In this document: piece by piece, positions 12,331 to 23,081 of the stretch | How the letters are laid out: every line of letters starts with the position of its first letter | Position numbering within the stretch: position 1 is the first letter of the stretch | NCBI RefSeq assembly: GCF_020520425.1 | Contig: NC_079488.1 | Coordinates: 17,920,247-17,984,246, forward strand | Direction: 5' to 3' | From: Spinacia oleracea | Lineage: Eukaryota; Streptophyta; Magnoliopsida; Caryophyllales; Amaranthaceae | Length of the DNA stretch: 64,000 nt | Notes under the pieces: model-generated | Told to the model about the DNA's origin: nothing | The model's input: the letters and a program-made list of their open reading frames with translations, nothing else | Database searches by the model: none | Position numbers and translations under genes: made by a program

Positions 12331-13354
12331 ATTGGATCACAAAATAAATATACTCAAAAGATCTTATCATCCTATCTCGAAGAACATTCGATGAAAAGGA
12401 TATTAAGATTGGCAAAGCATGATAACTAAACCTATGCAACAAATGAGAAGCAACACTCACGTTGTAGCACTAGAAATCAAGCATAACTTTTAATTCCATG
12501 AACTCTTTTGAAGATGGGTTTGAGGCCCATGGTTGTAAAACATTAGGGTTGAACATTTATCATATATGAAATGTATTTTCATATTCCATTTAATCTTGGT
12601 TTAATATTAAATGATGAGTCCCTTCAATTTGACGATATATTCAAGATAGACTGTCAGGACCAGTCCTGTGACTAAGAAATGTCTATCAAGTGAACTTGAA
12701 TGTCAAAAGTTGAAAAAGGTCCCTGGTCGGAGTTTTCTATAAAGATGGACGCATAGAAAACGTTAGACGACTAGAATGTAAGATGACTAGTAGTTCTGTT
12801 TCTTGAACTATATGGACATGGCAATGTCGTAATCATTTGCATAGATACTTACTTTGGGAAGACTAGTATCGGACAGACCTATGAAACTTTACTATAACAG
12901 ATGAAAATCTGTCATAAGTAAATTTCATTAAAATTATTAGACACTAATCCTCAATACCTGAGTGATTTGAGATTACTTGTTTGAGAACTGCTTACTTTGA
13001 CGTTGTCAACCGTCGCACCGTAAAAGGAGGCTATAAAGGCCACGCTCAGGTAATCACCTATCAAACGAAGTCTTATCTCAAGATCGCAAGATTGGGATTG
13101 TCCTCCCATAAATCGGGATGAGATGCTGAAAGTTGTACAAGGCCACTCGGAGAGCTAGAAACTGTAAATTGCATGGCCATGCTCAGATGAATCATAGGCT
13201 ATGATTATCTATTTATTTGATCAGTTGAACTCTGAAACCGAAAAACACCTCTGGACATAATAAGGATGACAACTTTTACCTTATGTTCAACAGGAAGCAT
13301 CGAGCGACAAAGGAATTAGGAAATGCACACTTGTCCCTAAGGACAAGTGGGAGA

Positions 13355-14728
13355 CTAAAAGAAATAATGCCCTTGGTCCAAGTATGAATTTAATGTTAAG
13401 TCTAATAAATGTGGTTCATTATTAATTAACAAGTTAATAATTCAGTGAGATCAAGTGAGCTGAATGCCTGGCTAGAGGCCGCTTCAGTTCAAGTGGAATT
13501 AATGATATTAATCCACAACTTACTCTTGACTGAACCCTTAGGGTCACAAAAATAGTACGTAAACGGATCAAGTATTTAATGGCATTAAATACTCCATCTA
13601 TGGATATTCGAAATCGACGGATCTTGGTTTCAGTGGGAGCTGAGATCGTCAAAGGCAAACAATGAATACTCCGGAAACGATGATATTGCCGGAAACGGAA
13701 ATATGGATCGTATCGGAAATATAAATATTATCCAATTCGTAGATGTTGCCGGAAACGGAAACATGGTACGTATCGGAAAATATTATCGGAAATGGAAATA
13801 TTGCCGGAATCGGAAATATTGTCAGAATCGGAAATATTATCGGAACCGGAAAATAATCCCGGAAACGGAAATATTAAATATTTTTTCGAAACAGAAATTA
13901 ATTCCGGAATCGGAAATGTTAAATATTGTTCGTATCCGAAATGAATTCCGGAATCGGGAATTTAATCGGAAGCGCATCGTACGAATTAGCATCGGACGAG
14001 ACTTGCTAGACGAAGGCCCAGCACGAAGCCAGTCCCTCGTCCAGCAAGCCAAGCGCCCAACACAACGCAGCCAAGGCCGCGCCAGGCACAGCGAAAGGCC
14101 AGGCCCAGCAAGGCCAAGGCGCGCGCGCGTACGAGTGGGCTGCGGGCTGCGCCTGCTCCCGTGGGCCGCAAGGCTTGCGCGGGCTGTGCGGTACGCTCGT
14201 GGTCGTGCAACGTTTGTGTTCGATACGAATCCTAAAGCTAATGGAATTCGTTCTATGATTAAATCCTAATCCTAATAGATAGAATTAGTTTAAAAGAGTT
14301 TTAATGAAATTCTAATTAAACTAATTAGTATCCTAATAGGATTCTAAATCCCTTTCCATGGCTCTATAAATATGTGCCTAGGTTCACAATTTATGGATGA
14401 GTTTTTTCAAGTATTCAGAGTGACATTTTGAGAGAGAAATTCCAGTCACATTGTTGCCCTATTTAGCCGAAAATTATAAGTACCTTCAGGGCGATTCTAG
14501 TTGGTCAATCTTAAGGCGGATCCGGACGTGTTGTGGACTTTCTACGGAGGGACGACACTTGGAGTCCTAAAATACTTGTTCTTGTTCGGTTCGGGCGCAG
14601 CTAGGGAGGGCACGCTACAAAGTGTATGCATCCTAGACTAATTATATGATTATGTGCAATTAATATGATTCCTGGCATATAGGTTTTTCCGCATGATTTA
14701 TGTTGTTCATATGTATCATAACCTAACA
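13355..14728 (+). mobile_element. 3' LTR of the SIRE/Cotzilla-like copia element
   Basis: Follows GTGGGAGA and ends in CATAACCTAACA; the start (CTAAAAGAAATAATGCCC) seems mutated from a TGTTAG-like terminus. Length is about 1374 bp. It contains a run of CGGAAA-type motifs (13675-13970), a TATA-like CTCTATAAATA near 14362 and a leader-like region. I recognise this as a very common chenopod LTR type (Cotzilla/SIRE lineage) from memory. It directly abuts a minus-strand copia gag fragment at 14729, so this element inserted into, or was joined to, another copia copy. Confidence 0.68.
13675..13970 (+). repeat. Degenerate CGGAAAYGGAAATATT minirepeats inside the LTR
   Basis: Roughly fifteen repeats built on (C)GGAAAYGGAAATATT or GAATCGGAAATATT occur in succession with spacers of 0-10 bases. 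The pattern generates spurious frames on both strands. It is a feature of the LTR itself. Confidence 0.8.
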
Positions 14729-15006
14729 GGAGCTACCTTAGGTTCCATGCTTTTCATTATCCAGGAGACAATCATATAGTTAACGGTGTCCCAATCAAGT
14801 AACTTCTTCTTTTCGGTTGGTTTGGAGATGGTACCATCAACAAACACGAACTTACGACAAGATTTTAAGGCAAGTGTCATCGCCCTCGACCACGCTAAAT
14901 AGTTACTGTCACCCCGTAGTAATACATGAGTGATTAGGTTCCCCGGCCGATCTCCGGAGGAAAGGAAATTAGGAGAAGCAGGATCAATTTTACCTTGTTC
15001 ATCCAT
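14729..15006 (-). pseudogene. N-terminal part of a copia gag polyprotein (truncated)
   Basis: Minus-strand frame starting MDEQGKIDPASP contains LRGDSNYLAWSRAMTLAL and KFVFVDGTISKP, the signature of the copia gag N-terminal domain (YxxWSRAM..AL...GFVDGT). It runs about 93 codons before being cut at 14728/14729 by the abutting Cotzilla-like LTR. The ATG lies 114 bp from a primer binding site at 15120-15131, as expected for gag. The protein would form the virus-like particle. The rest of the polyprotein is not found to the left, so the remainder was lost or displaced. Confidence 0.8.
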
Positions 15007-15119
15007 AGGTAATCAAACACAAACAACTCTGGTGTAGGTTTGATTTCGAGGAAGAAGAACAATCGAGCCGGTATTGATGAGAAGAAAAATTATGAGATGA
15101 TAGGGTTGCTAGGCTGCTA

Positions 15120-15131
15120 GCTCCGATACCA
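15120..15131 (-). other. Primer binding site (initiator Met-tRNA type)
   Basis: On the minus strand TGGTATCGGAGC directly follows the LTR end TTTGTCA. The canonical plant copia site is TGGTATCAGAGC, one mismatch away. It fixes the orientation (minus) and the inner LTR boundary. Confidence 0.85.
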
Positions 15132-15214
15132 TGACAAATTAGGTTAATGTGTTTCCTTGTGTTGTATTGTTGTACATTGTATGTTATATACAACCTAATA
15201 ATCAAGACCTAAAG
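15132..15214 (-). mobile_element. Short copia 5' LTR, left part (interrupted)
   Basis: In + coordinates it begins TGACAAATTAGG and is interrupted at 15215 by a gypsy solo LTR; it resumes after the duplicated TAAAG at 26320 and ends TATTGTCA at 26364. The reconstructed LTR is about 128 bp with TGACAA/TTGTCA ends, unusually short. TAAAG at 15210-15214 is the left copy of the gypsy target duplication. Confidence 0.78.
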
Positions 15215-15649
15215 TGTAACGCCTCGACCTCTAATTCACTTATTAAGGAATACTTAACAGCGGAAACAACCTAATTCAGTCAGGACATTACCTGCCGTAA
15301 CTCCCTTTTGGGAATTACAAGGCAACTATCATTCATAAGCTATTAATATTCCAAAAGTTAACATAATAATCCTTTTTAATTCCTTAATCAAAGTACATAA
15401 CTTAATCTAGAGTCATACTTAAACTTGTTACAACTTAACATTAACTTAGGTGAACTTTGCTATAGTGAAATCCTCGCCACTACTCATTTCCGTGGTCCCC
15501 AGCAGTACCTAAAACAGAAAACAAAACGGTGAGCCGAAGACTCAGTAACGAATTACCCTAGCATCGTAACATCATTTTAATTCATTTTATTTAATAAACA
15601 GGGAGGAAAGAATATATTAAACCATTTAATAAATCATCATTTCAAAAGC

Positions 15650-15745
15650 ATCATTTCGAAACATCATTTCAGTAATACCATTTTAGGAATATCATTTCAG
15701 GAACATTATTTCAGGAACATCATTTCAGGAACATCATTTCATTAA
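15650..15745 (+). repeat. Short tandem repeats around CATCATTTCAGGAA
   Basis: About six imperfect copies of a 14-17 bp unit, the last three nearly identical (GGAACATCATTTCA). It lies inside the solo LTR. Confidence 0.85.
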
Positions 15746-15813
15746 CCTTTTTCCTTTTAACAGTATTATTCTAGTCGTCAAGACTTTACAGGAAAACATG
15801 GTAGGACGTCTCC

Positions 15814-16058
15814 TACGAACAGGGGAAGCCAGTGCTTCATAACAGGGGGAGCCAGTGCTCCATAACAGGGGAAGCCAGTGCTTCTTATCAGGGGGAACCT
15901 TGGTTCCATATCAAGGGAAGCCAGTGCTTCTTATCAGGGGGAACCTTGGTTCCATATCAGGGGAAGCCAGTGCTTCTTATCAGGGGGAACCTTGGTTCCA
16001 TATCAGGGGAAGCCAGTGCTTCTTATCAGGGGAAGCCTGGGCTCCATTTCAGGGGAAC
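15814..16058 (+). repeat. 23-bp hairpin minisatellite
   Basis: Around ten units of 23 bp alternate between two types: AGGGGAAGCCAGTGCTTCTT and AGGGGGAACCTTGGTTCCAT (each ending with ATC). The first contains GAAGC..GCTTC, the second the perfect palindrome GGAACCTTGGTTCC. Because 23 is not a multiple of three, all three + frames stay open, producing artefactual ORFs. Confidence 0.92.
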
Positions 16059-17058
16059 TTGACCAGTTCTTACACTTTCATTTATCATGTTTACATTTAT
16101 TTTAATAGAACATTAATCAGGAAAATCTCAATCATTTAGGGTGGTTCAATAAACCATTAAATCTCGTTATTTCATAAAATCATTTCTTTCAGGAATAATA
16201 ATTCATTAAATCAATTTTTTGCATAAAGCTGCATTATCATAAAATAATTCAATCAAATCATACTTGTAATCCCGCAAATCATAAAACATCATTATAAAAC
16301 ATCAATCATTCATAACATCATTCGTACATAAATACATTTCAAAGGGATTGCGGGTACTAGCAATAACCGTTACCTCAATTCCATGATTTGCTAGGCCTTT
16401 TTCCTTGGTTCGTTCGTCCTGAGCTCCGAGTTAGATTTCTTTCAAAGTATCAAATTATTGAATTAGTTATTAAAACGATAAATACTTTAAAACCAATATT
16501 TTATAAATAATGAATTCATAGATAGTGAATTTTGAAATAATAAATTTAATAAAAATATATTTTTATAAATTATTGAAAATATTATTAAAAGAATTTCAAT
16601 CAAAATTTCATTAATCGATTTACATGCATATTATTTAATTTCATAAATTAACGAAAATATTATTTAAATCAAATTTCAATCAAAATATAAATCTGATATT
16701 ATCATTTAAAATTTATATGATTAAAATAAATAACAATTGATTTTCATTAAATATTAACATGGGTGTTTAAATAAAAGAATAGAGCTTAATATGGGATATT
16801 GGGCCAAAACAAAGGGTTGGGCTCAATTTGAGGAATAAAAGAAACAAAGTTCCAATACTGGAACCTGTTTCTTTCGAAACTGAGGCACGAAGCAGGAGAG
16901 GCTCGAAGGAACAGGGGAAGCAGCCAAGAGGAAGGAGAGGGGAGAGGGGACGGAGGTGGCCGGGGTCTGGGATTGGGCGGCACAAAGATGCGAAACCGCG
17001 CCGAGAAATTCGGTGGTTGTGGTTTCTGGGCAGTGCAACAACGAGAGGGGAGGGGTTG

Positions 17059-17545
17059 TGTTCCGAGTATGGAACTGGGAATGCTCTGCCTGGAGATGTT
17101 GCCCTGTCAGACAGAACGAACGTAAGCTACCCTCGGGGGTTTTACCGAGGAAACCCCCTCCGATGCCTAAGTCAGCAAACGAAATAATATTCTAGAGAGA
17201 GAGAAGGTGGAGAGGGTTAAAAATTGTACTTGTATTGAACGTGTCCGCAAATGAATGGGGACGGCAGTATTTATAGGCGTACTATTCTGTACTTTGGCCT
17301 ATTCAGATGTCGCCGCATGTACGTTAGTGATGTACTTGTTATTTGTCCTTTTGCTCAACGACGCATCTCTGTTGTCGTCTAGCAGGTCGTTGCCCCGCGG
17401 ACCTAGGGGTCTGCGTGGTCCTTGAGGACTTATGTTATTTTCAGCGATTACTTCTTACGGTTTGCTTTGCTTGGAAGGTCTTGTCAGACGATCAATGGTC
17501 TGATGGGACACGGACGGTCTGCTAGGTTACTTCTATTCCCGTACA
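17059..17545 (-). mobile_element. 3' LTR of the Tat-type element
   Basis: In + coordinates starts TGTTCCGAGTATGG and ends TTCCCGTACA. On the minus strand it is preceded by CTCTTGGGGACTAGT, a weak polypurine-like stretch. It matches 24898-25382 almost base for base. Confidence 0.9.
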
Positions 17546-17672
17546 ACTAGTCCCCAAGAGTAGGGCTGACTACTTGGAGTTAGGCCTGCTCTTTCTGTGC
17601 TTTAGCTACACCCGTACAACTAGTCCCCAAGAGTAGGGCTGACTATTTGGATTTAGGCCTGCTCTTTCTGGT
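17536..17672 (+). repeat. 69-bp tandem duplication straddling the inner LTR edge
   Basis: The string CCCGTACAACTAGTCCCCAA with its following GAGTAGGGCTGACTA.TTGGA.TTAGGCCTGCTCTTTCTG occurs twice. The first copy includes the last bases of the LTR, so the polypurine/LTR junction itself was duplicated. Confidence 0.88.
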
Positions 17673-18474
17673 CATTCTCTACGTAGTTGGTTGTACTTTC
17701 TCCCCCTTTTTTTTTTTAAAAATATAAACCGTCACGGTTTACTGTAATAAATTTTTGATTTTTGAAACAATAAACCGTCACAGTTTACTGCGCTCCACGT
17801 GTCCTTCATTAGGGTGGGTGACTCGAAGAGTTCTTCTAATCTGGGCCGTTCATTTTCTCCCTTAAATATGTCACTTCAGTCATTTTTCTTTTCACTTTTA
17901 TTACTTCTTACCTTCTTCATCTTTTTGCTTTCTTTCAACTTCCTTTTCTTCGAACTCAATTTCGCCATATCTGAAGTGTTTTAACCCCAAGTTTTGCGCT
18001 TTCTTGTGTTTTCGCATTATTCCGGTGATTGTGCGTCGATTGGTGGTGATTTCGTTTCCTGGAAGTGCCAAAGTTTTCTGGGTTTGTGTTTTTCCTTGAG
18101 GGTTTTAGTCCGCCATTGTTGAGCTTCCGCTTCCGTCCTTTCCCTTTCCATGCATCTCTTTTGCTTCTCTTATGTTATTTTCTCTGGTTTTGCATGTAAA
18201 TTCAACTGTTGGTGGTTAATTTGTGATTTTTTGTGGTATGTTTGTTGGGTATTGAGTTTAGAGTGTTTTTGTTTGAGGGTTCGCCATTTCTGAACTTCTG
18301 AAGCTTTTTCCTTCTTCTTCTCTCCCTTTTTTTATTATATATATATTTTTTTTATGTCGTTTTGCATTTTCCTTCCTGTCGTTTTACCCTTTCCTTCCTG
18401 TTTTTTTATTTTGACTTTCTTTCTTCTACTCTTTGTTTATTCTTTTTTCTTTTTTCTCTTTTCTTTCAGTCAAC

Positions 18475-21400
18475 ATGTCTGATACCTCTGATATTGCCAA
18501 CCCTAGTAGCCCTGGGTATATTAGTGACTCTTCTGAGCCATATTCCCCTTCTTCCCCTTCATCTGTTTCTTTATCTTCTGATGAAGAAGCTAGGACAATA
18601 GCAGAGAATATAACTAAATCTATGAACGATGTCATGTCTCGCTCTAAGCATGCGGTGATATCCATTTCCAGTGGTTCTTCCTCTGGAGGTGGGTCTCCCG
18701 TTGCAGGCAGGGCTAGGCCTGCTGCGCTAGAGCCTACTCCTTCTTGTCGTCAACTCCTTAGAGAACTGTGTCATGAGCATTTGGCCAGGGCAGTTCGACT
18801 GAACCCTCCCCTTAATGCCTCTGTGGGGTTAGATGTTCAATCTTTGTCAGAAGTAGCTTGGTTGGACAGTTTTGATCAACTAGACGAGCCTTTTACTGGG
18901 GGTATTGATGGGTAATTGCATGTTTACCGCAGACGATCTACGATGGCAACTGGTCCTGGCAGTGTCTCTGGTGACGCAGAGCGTCGTGTGGAGAATCCCA
19001 TTCTTGAGGAGGTGGAGAGTTTTCGTCAGTTTCCTCTGTATGTCGGAAGATCTGCCCGTTGGTTCGACTGAGGATTACTTAAGTCCTGAAGTTTCTTTTG
19101 GTCCTTTAAATGCTGCGCCAGATGCGGACTGGCTTAAGGCAGCTCGCCAACACGATTATCCTGGTGTAAAAAGGGAGCTTTATGCTTTTCCCCCTGGGTA
19201 CGAGCTGGTTGTTCCCGCAGATGATGCTCGTATTACTGCTCCTCCTCCAGGTCATATTGGCTTGTATTCATATCACTTGGACTTTGGTTTGCGCTTCCCC
19301 CTTGATCCAACCTTAGTCAAATTTCTGAAGGCTATCAATGTCTGCCTGGCGTAGCTTCATCCGTTTGCTGTACGGACCTTGGTCTGTTATTTGTGGGTAG
19401 TGCGTTTCAAAGGTTTTCCTGAGACTCTTTCTTTATGAAAACGGTTGCACTGCATTAGAAGCAGTGATAACAAGGAAGGGAGCATCGGTTAGTTTACCAC
19501 TTACACTGCTCGGGGCAAGATGATATGCCTGGGTAATCCTACCGGGCAGAGGAAATGGAAAGGGCGATTCTTCTGGCTCCGAGTTCCATCCGACTTTCCT
19601 TTGCCTCGTACTTTTGTCCATCCCAATGGCAAGATGGAGGGTGTGGAGGTCCTTGTTGGTCACAACCTGGAGGATGCTGCTTATGAGTGGTTTCACTCCA
19701 TGGTCAAGCGTGATGCCAATGGAAAGGACATTGGTCGTGTGCTAAGGAATTGGCTGCCTCAGTCAATGTATATTCTGCGGAATGATGTTTTTTCCGCCAT
19801 GCACTTGTGCAATACTCATCCCCACGGTATATTTTTCTTTCCTTTCGTCTGTTTTCTGTTTTGTACTTAGTTTTTTTTTACGACATTTTTCTGTGTTTCT
19901 TTGTCCATCTAGGTCGCCAACACCTTGACATGAGCTCTTTGGGGTTGGCTGCTGATGGAACCCCGCAGACCAACGAACCGGCAGAAGATCCTGTCAATGC
20001 TTATCGTACCATAGCCGACGTTGTTGGCGGACGCAGAGCGAGTTCTCGGTGGACTGTTCGAGGGGGGAGTTCTACTGCTAGCCGTACTGCTAGGGGTGGG
20101 GGCTCTGTGGTCGGCCATACTGGCAGAGGTGGAGGCTCTGTTGGAGTGGTCATAGGGGCGGGCACTTCAGCACCGCGTTCGACCCCTGCTCCTCGAGCAA
20201 CTCCTTCCACTCCTGCCTCTGCGCGGCGTGGTCATACCACTCATGGGGGGGGTAATGTCGCGGGCCAGCGCCGCTCTCGCCCTGATATGGAAGGTACTTC
20301 TGTTGACGCTGCGGCAACTGCTGCAGACCAACTGTGATCTGCCCCAGTAGATCAAGTTGTGAATTCTTCTATCCTCCGAGCAAGTGGAGATTGTGGCTGA
20401 GGAATAGGACGTTCCTTTTGTACAGCGTCCGGGCAAACGTCACTGCACCGGAGAGACTTCTCGCTCGCAGGAGCAGGCCCAAGCTTCCGCCCCTGCGAAC
20501 CAAAGTAATGCCTCTCTCCCTACTTCCTCTGCTGCTCTCGCTGCTTATTTGGAGGAGCAGTTGAAGTTGCCTGAGTCCTCCATCCCTTCCTATGTGAATA
20601 TTAGGAACAAGGAGTTTTTAGAAAAGGAGATCATTGACGTTCGCCCTGAGGTGAACCCAGAGCTGGCTGCCTTCTTCCCCACAGCTCCAATTAGCGAGGA
20701 TATCTTTGTTCCCAATTGGGATGTTAGAGCTAATGAGTCTGTATATGCCAGCTTTCCAGAGAAAGGCGGAACGTTGGCATATTGGATGTTGAGGGGAATA
20801 ACGCTGCCAGCTGACCATCCACGTGAGCGTGTTTACACCCCAGGGGCTAATGCTTGTCAGAAGGTGTTGGAGGTAAGCGTTTGAATTCATATAGCTTTTT
20901 TGTACTTAGTCGTTTTCGTGCATTTTTATTTTAACATCCTCACTTTTTGCCTTTCTTTTCCTTTCAGGCTGGGGGTGTTGTGAAGGAGCTCTATGACTTC
21001 TTCATCTACTATCAAAGGAAGTATGACGAGCATCTTGCTCTTCTTGAAGAGAGAGACAGGCAGATTCAGGACTTGTCTCTGGAGAATGAAAGGGCCTCTT
21101 CTTCCTTAACAATTGCTAATGCCAACGTGCAGACCATCTCTCTTGAAAGAGATAACTTGGCTAGTGAAGTCGCCACTTTGCGCCCAGCTGGTGAGAATTT
21201 GGCCAAGGCTCAAACAGAGATAGAAGCAGAGAGGAAGCGCACTGAAGAGCTGGCAGAGCAGTTGAGTCTTGCTGAGCATAGGCATGCTGATGAGCTAGCA
21301 GACCTATGCCGATCTGTGCAAAAGGAGGTGGCTGCCGCTGTCCGAGAATTTTGCCGGTCTGATGCTCAGTATGCTCTTCTGACTCAGAGGTATGATGGCG

Positions 21401-21639
21401 GTTGGAAGGCAGCTTCCTTGATTATCAAGAGCAAGTACCCGCAGATTAATTGGGCATTGGTTGAGGAGGATTGGCTTGCTGGTCTGCATCTCACTATCCT
21501 TAAGGAATTGCGAGAGGCTGAGGTTGCCGAAGGTCGTGTAGCAGAGCCAAGCGAAGTGCCTGATTATTGCGTCGAGAATCTTCACCCAGGGGATTTGCCT
21601 TTCTCTGACGAGGACGACGCTGAAGGCAATGATGAATAA
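18475..21639 (+). pseudogene. Antisense spliced gene of the Tat element (putative gypsy-type transposon family), frameshifted
   Basis: Runs opposite to gag, between integrase and the 3' LTR. It starts MSDTSDIANPSSPG just after a CTTTCAG acceptor-like site. Middle blocks YELVVPADDARITAPPPGH and GLYSYHLDFGLRFPLDP, then WVNPTGQRKWKGRFFWLR-like text in another frame, resemble the 'putative gypsy type transposon' (transposase_28-like) family. Two introns are supported: 19827-19912 (joins HPHG to RQHLDMSS) and 20873-20967 (joins KVLE to AGGVVKEL), both GT..AG. The last exon (20968-21639) encodes a long coiled coil rich in E, L, A, K and an acidic tail FSDEDDAEGNDE. Frameshifts or stops near 18913, 19075, 19430 and 20335 break it. 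Its molecular role is unknown; such extra ORFs are described in some Tat-lineage elements. Confidence 0.72.
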
Positions 21640-21974
21640 TGGGTGTGGCGGCTATCACCTTGCTCTTCCCGTGTCAATGGATTGATTATGTAATAGTTTA
21701 GTTTAAACAATGTTACTTTGATATTTTAGCTTAATTTGATGGCGTCTGTGTCGCCTTTTGAAATAATATTTGGTAATTATTTATGCTTTTGCCTTTTGGA
21801 ACATCGTTTATTTGGATTGATTTTTTGATCTCCCAGGGCCATTTTGTAGGGCTGTACTTTATCCTTTCCTTTGATTTTGAATGAAGGTATAGCCGCCGGC
21901 ATTGATATGCATGTTTTTTTGCTGTATGTGTTTTTCTGCATTGTGTTTTTCTGCATTTTTCGATATTATTTTTG

Positions 21975-22345
21975 CCTCTGGATTGTTCTGGCTTTGGCCA
22001 GAGCAAAACTTGTAAAGCGTTCTGCGACATTTAGCGAACCCTTCGGGATGCTCCCAAATTTTCGAATTGTCCTGGCCAAACTCATAAAACGTTCTGCGAT
22101 ATTTAGCCGACGCTTTGGGCTGTTACTAATTTTTGAATTGTCTTGGCTTTGGCCAGAAAAAACTCAGAAATTGCTCTGCGGTTTTTAACCGACGTTTTAG
22201 GCTGTTACTAATTTTTGAATTGTCTTGGCTTTGGCCAGGACAAAACTCAGAAATTGCTCTGCGGTTTTTAACCGACGTTTTAGGCTGTTACTAATTTTTG
22301 AATTGTCTTGGCTTTGGCCAGGACAAAACTCAGAAATTGCTCTGC
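21975..22345 (+). repeat. 82-83 bp tandem repeat, about 4.5 copies
   Basis: Units contain GAATTGTCTTGGCTTTGGCCAG, at 22135, 22217 and 22300, and TTGCTCTGCGG; earlier copies from 21975 are more diverged. The array sits between integrase and the antisense gene; tandem repeats near here are common in Tat-type elements. Confidence 0.93.
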
Positions 22346-22616
22346 GGCCTCTTTGAGTTGCTATGTACTCTAAACCAGAAATTCATCATGATACTTTCCT
22401 TCAGCTAACTTGATTGATCAAGTCAAGTTATCTGTTGAAAATGTGCATCATGATGCATTTCTTGGCTACTTAGCATTTTATTTTCCATGATATCTTTTTT
22501 CTAGAACAGCCAAGCTCATTTCATTATATGTACTCTATGAGGAAGATAAAAAAAAAATTTAAAAAAAAAGGGATAATTTTGGCTTATCTTGCCTTATCAT
22601 CATACAATCACTTATG

Positions 22617-23081
22617 TTAAACATAGTATTTTTTGAGCATATTGGCGTTCCAGCTGTTCTTTATCTCTTTTCCATCCATTGTCATAATGTGGTATGAGCC
22701 AGGGGCTACTTCCTTTGTAATCTGATATGGTCCTTCCCAGTTTGCAGTGAACTTTCCTTCTGCTTTGCCCTTTCCTGTGGCAGTTGTTCGTCTAAGTATT
22801 AAGTCCCCTACTTGCATAGGCCTATGTTTGACCTTTTTGTTGTAAGCCCTGCTCATTCTTTCTTTGTTTGCTGCGAGTCTTAGCTCTGCTTGCAGTCTTA
22901 CTTCTGGCAGAAGGTCCAGCGATTCTCTCATGAGTTGCTCATTGGTGCTTTCATCGTAGTACTGCACTCTGAAACTGGGTAGGCCAACTTCTACTGGTAA
23001 TACTGCTTCAGCTCCAAAGGCTAACTTGTAAGGACTTTCCCCTGTCGCCTCTTTCTCGATTGTCCTATTGGACCACAGAAT
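22617..23081 (-). pseudogene. Integrase C-terminal part of Tat-type pol
   Basis: Minus strand from about 23081 reads ILWSNRTIEKEATGESPYKL, then FGAEAVLPVEVGLPSFRVQY, with NEQLMRESLDLLPEVRLQAE downstream and a terminal GPYQITKEVAPGSYHIMTMDG followed by NANMLKKYYV and a stop. This is the C-terminal portion of integrase from Tat/Ogre-type gypsy elements, after the catalytic D,D,E core, which is absent. The frame is intact for about 155 codons. It follows immediately on a gag-protease segment in a different frame, showing that a deletion fused the two. Confidence 0.88.

Larger units (their letters stand above)
8059..13354 (+). mobile_element. Decayed internal region of a SIRE/Cotzilla-like copia retrotransposon
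   Basis: This AT-rich segment lies between the gypsy LTR and a Cotzilla-like LTR at 13355. It has no long frame but keeps scattered polyprotein fragments in + orientation: a copia reverse transcriptase piece near 10840-11080 and, just upstream of the LTR, the polypurine-like GGACAAGTGGGAGA (13341-13354). No 5' LTR or primer binding site was found after 8058, so the element appears truncated or rearranged at its 5' side. Many stops and indels show it is old and inactive. Confidence 0.6.
15215..17058 (-). mobile_element. Gypsy solo LTR, left part (its 3' end)
   Basis: Begins (in + coordinates) TGTAACGCCTCG; the other end, at 26314, is CGGGGTATTACA, so on the minus strand it reads TGTAATACCCCG...CGAGGCGTTACA. 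It is flanked by perfect 5-bp duplications TAAAG (15210-15214 and 26315-26319) with no internal domain, the hallmark of a solo LTR. Excluding the nested insertion it is about 2.77 kb. The start resembles Tekay/Del-type LTRs; that lineage call is tentative. TSD copy GGTTG of the nested element occupies 17054-17058. Confidence 0.85.

Noticed and set aside
13703-14269. 188-codon frame rich in R, N, I and K
   Set aside because: Generated by CGGAAA minirepeats of the copia LTR; no domain and same pattern on the other strand.
15832-16139. Three overlapping + frames with CSITGEASASYQGEPW-like repeats
   Set aside because: All arise from one 23-bp minisatellite read in different frames; no start context or homology supports a protein.
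18914-18940. Possible 21-nt intron GTAATTGC..CCGCAG in the antisense gene
   Set aside because: Far shorter than plant introns; a frameshift is the simpler reading.
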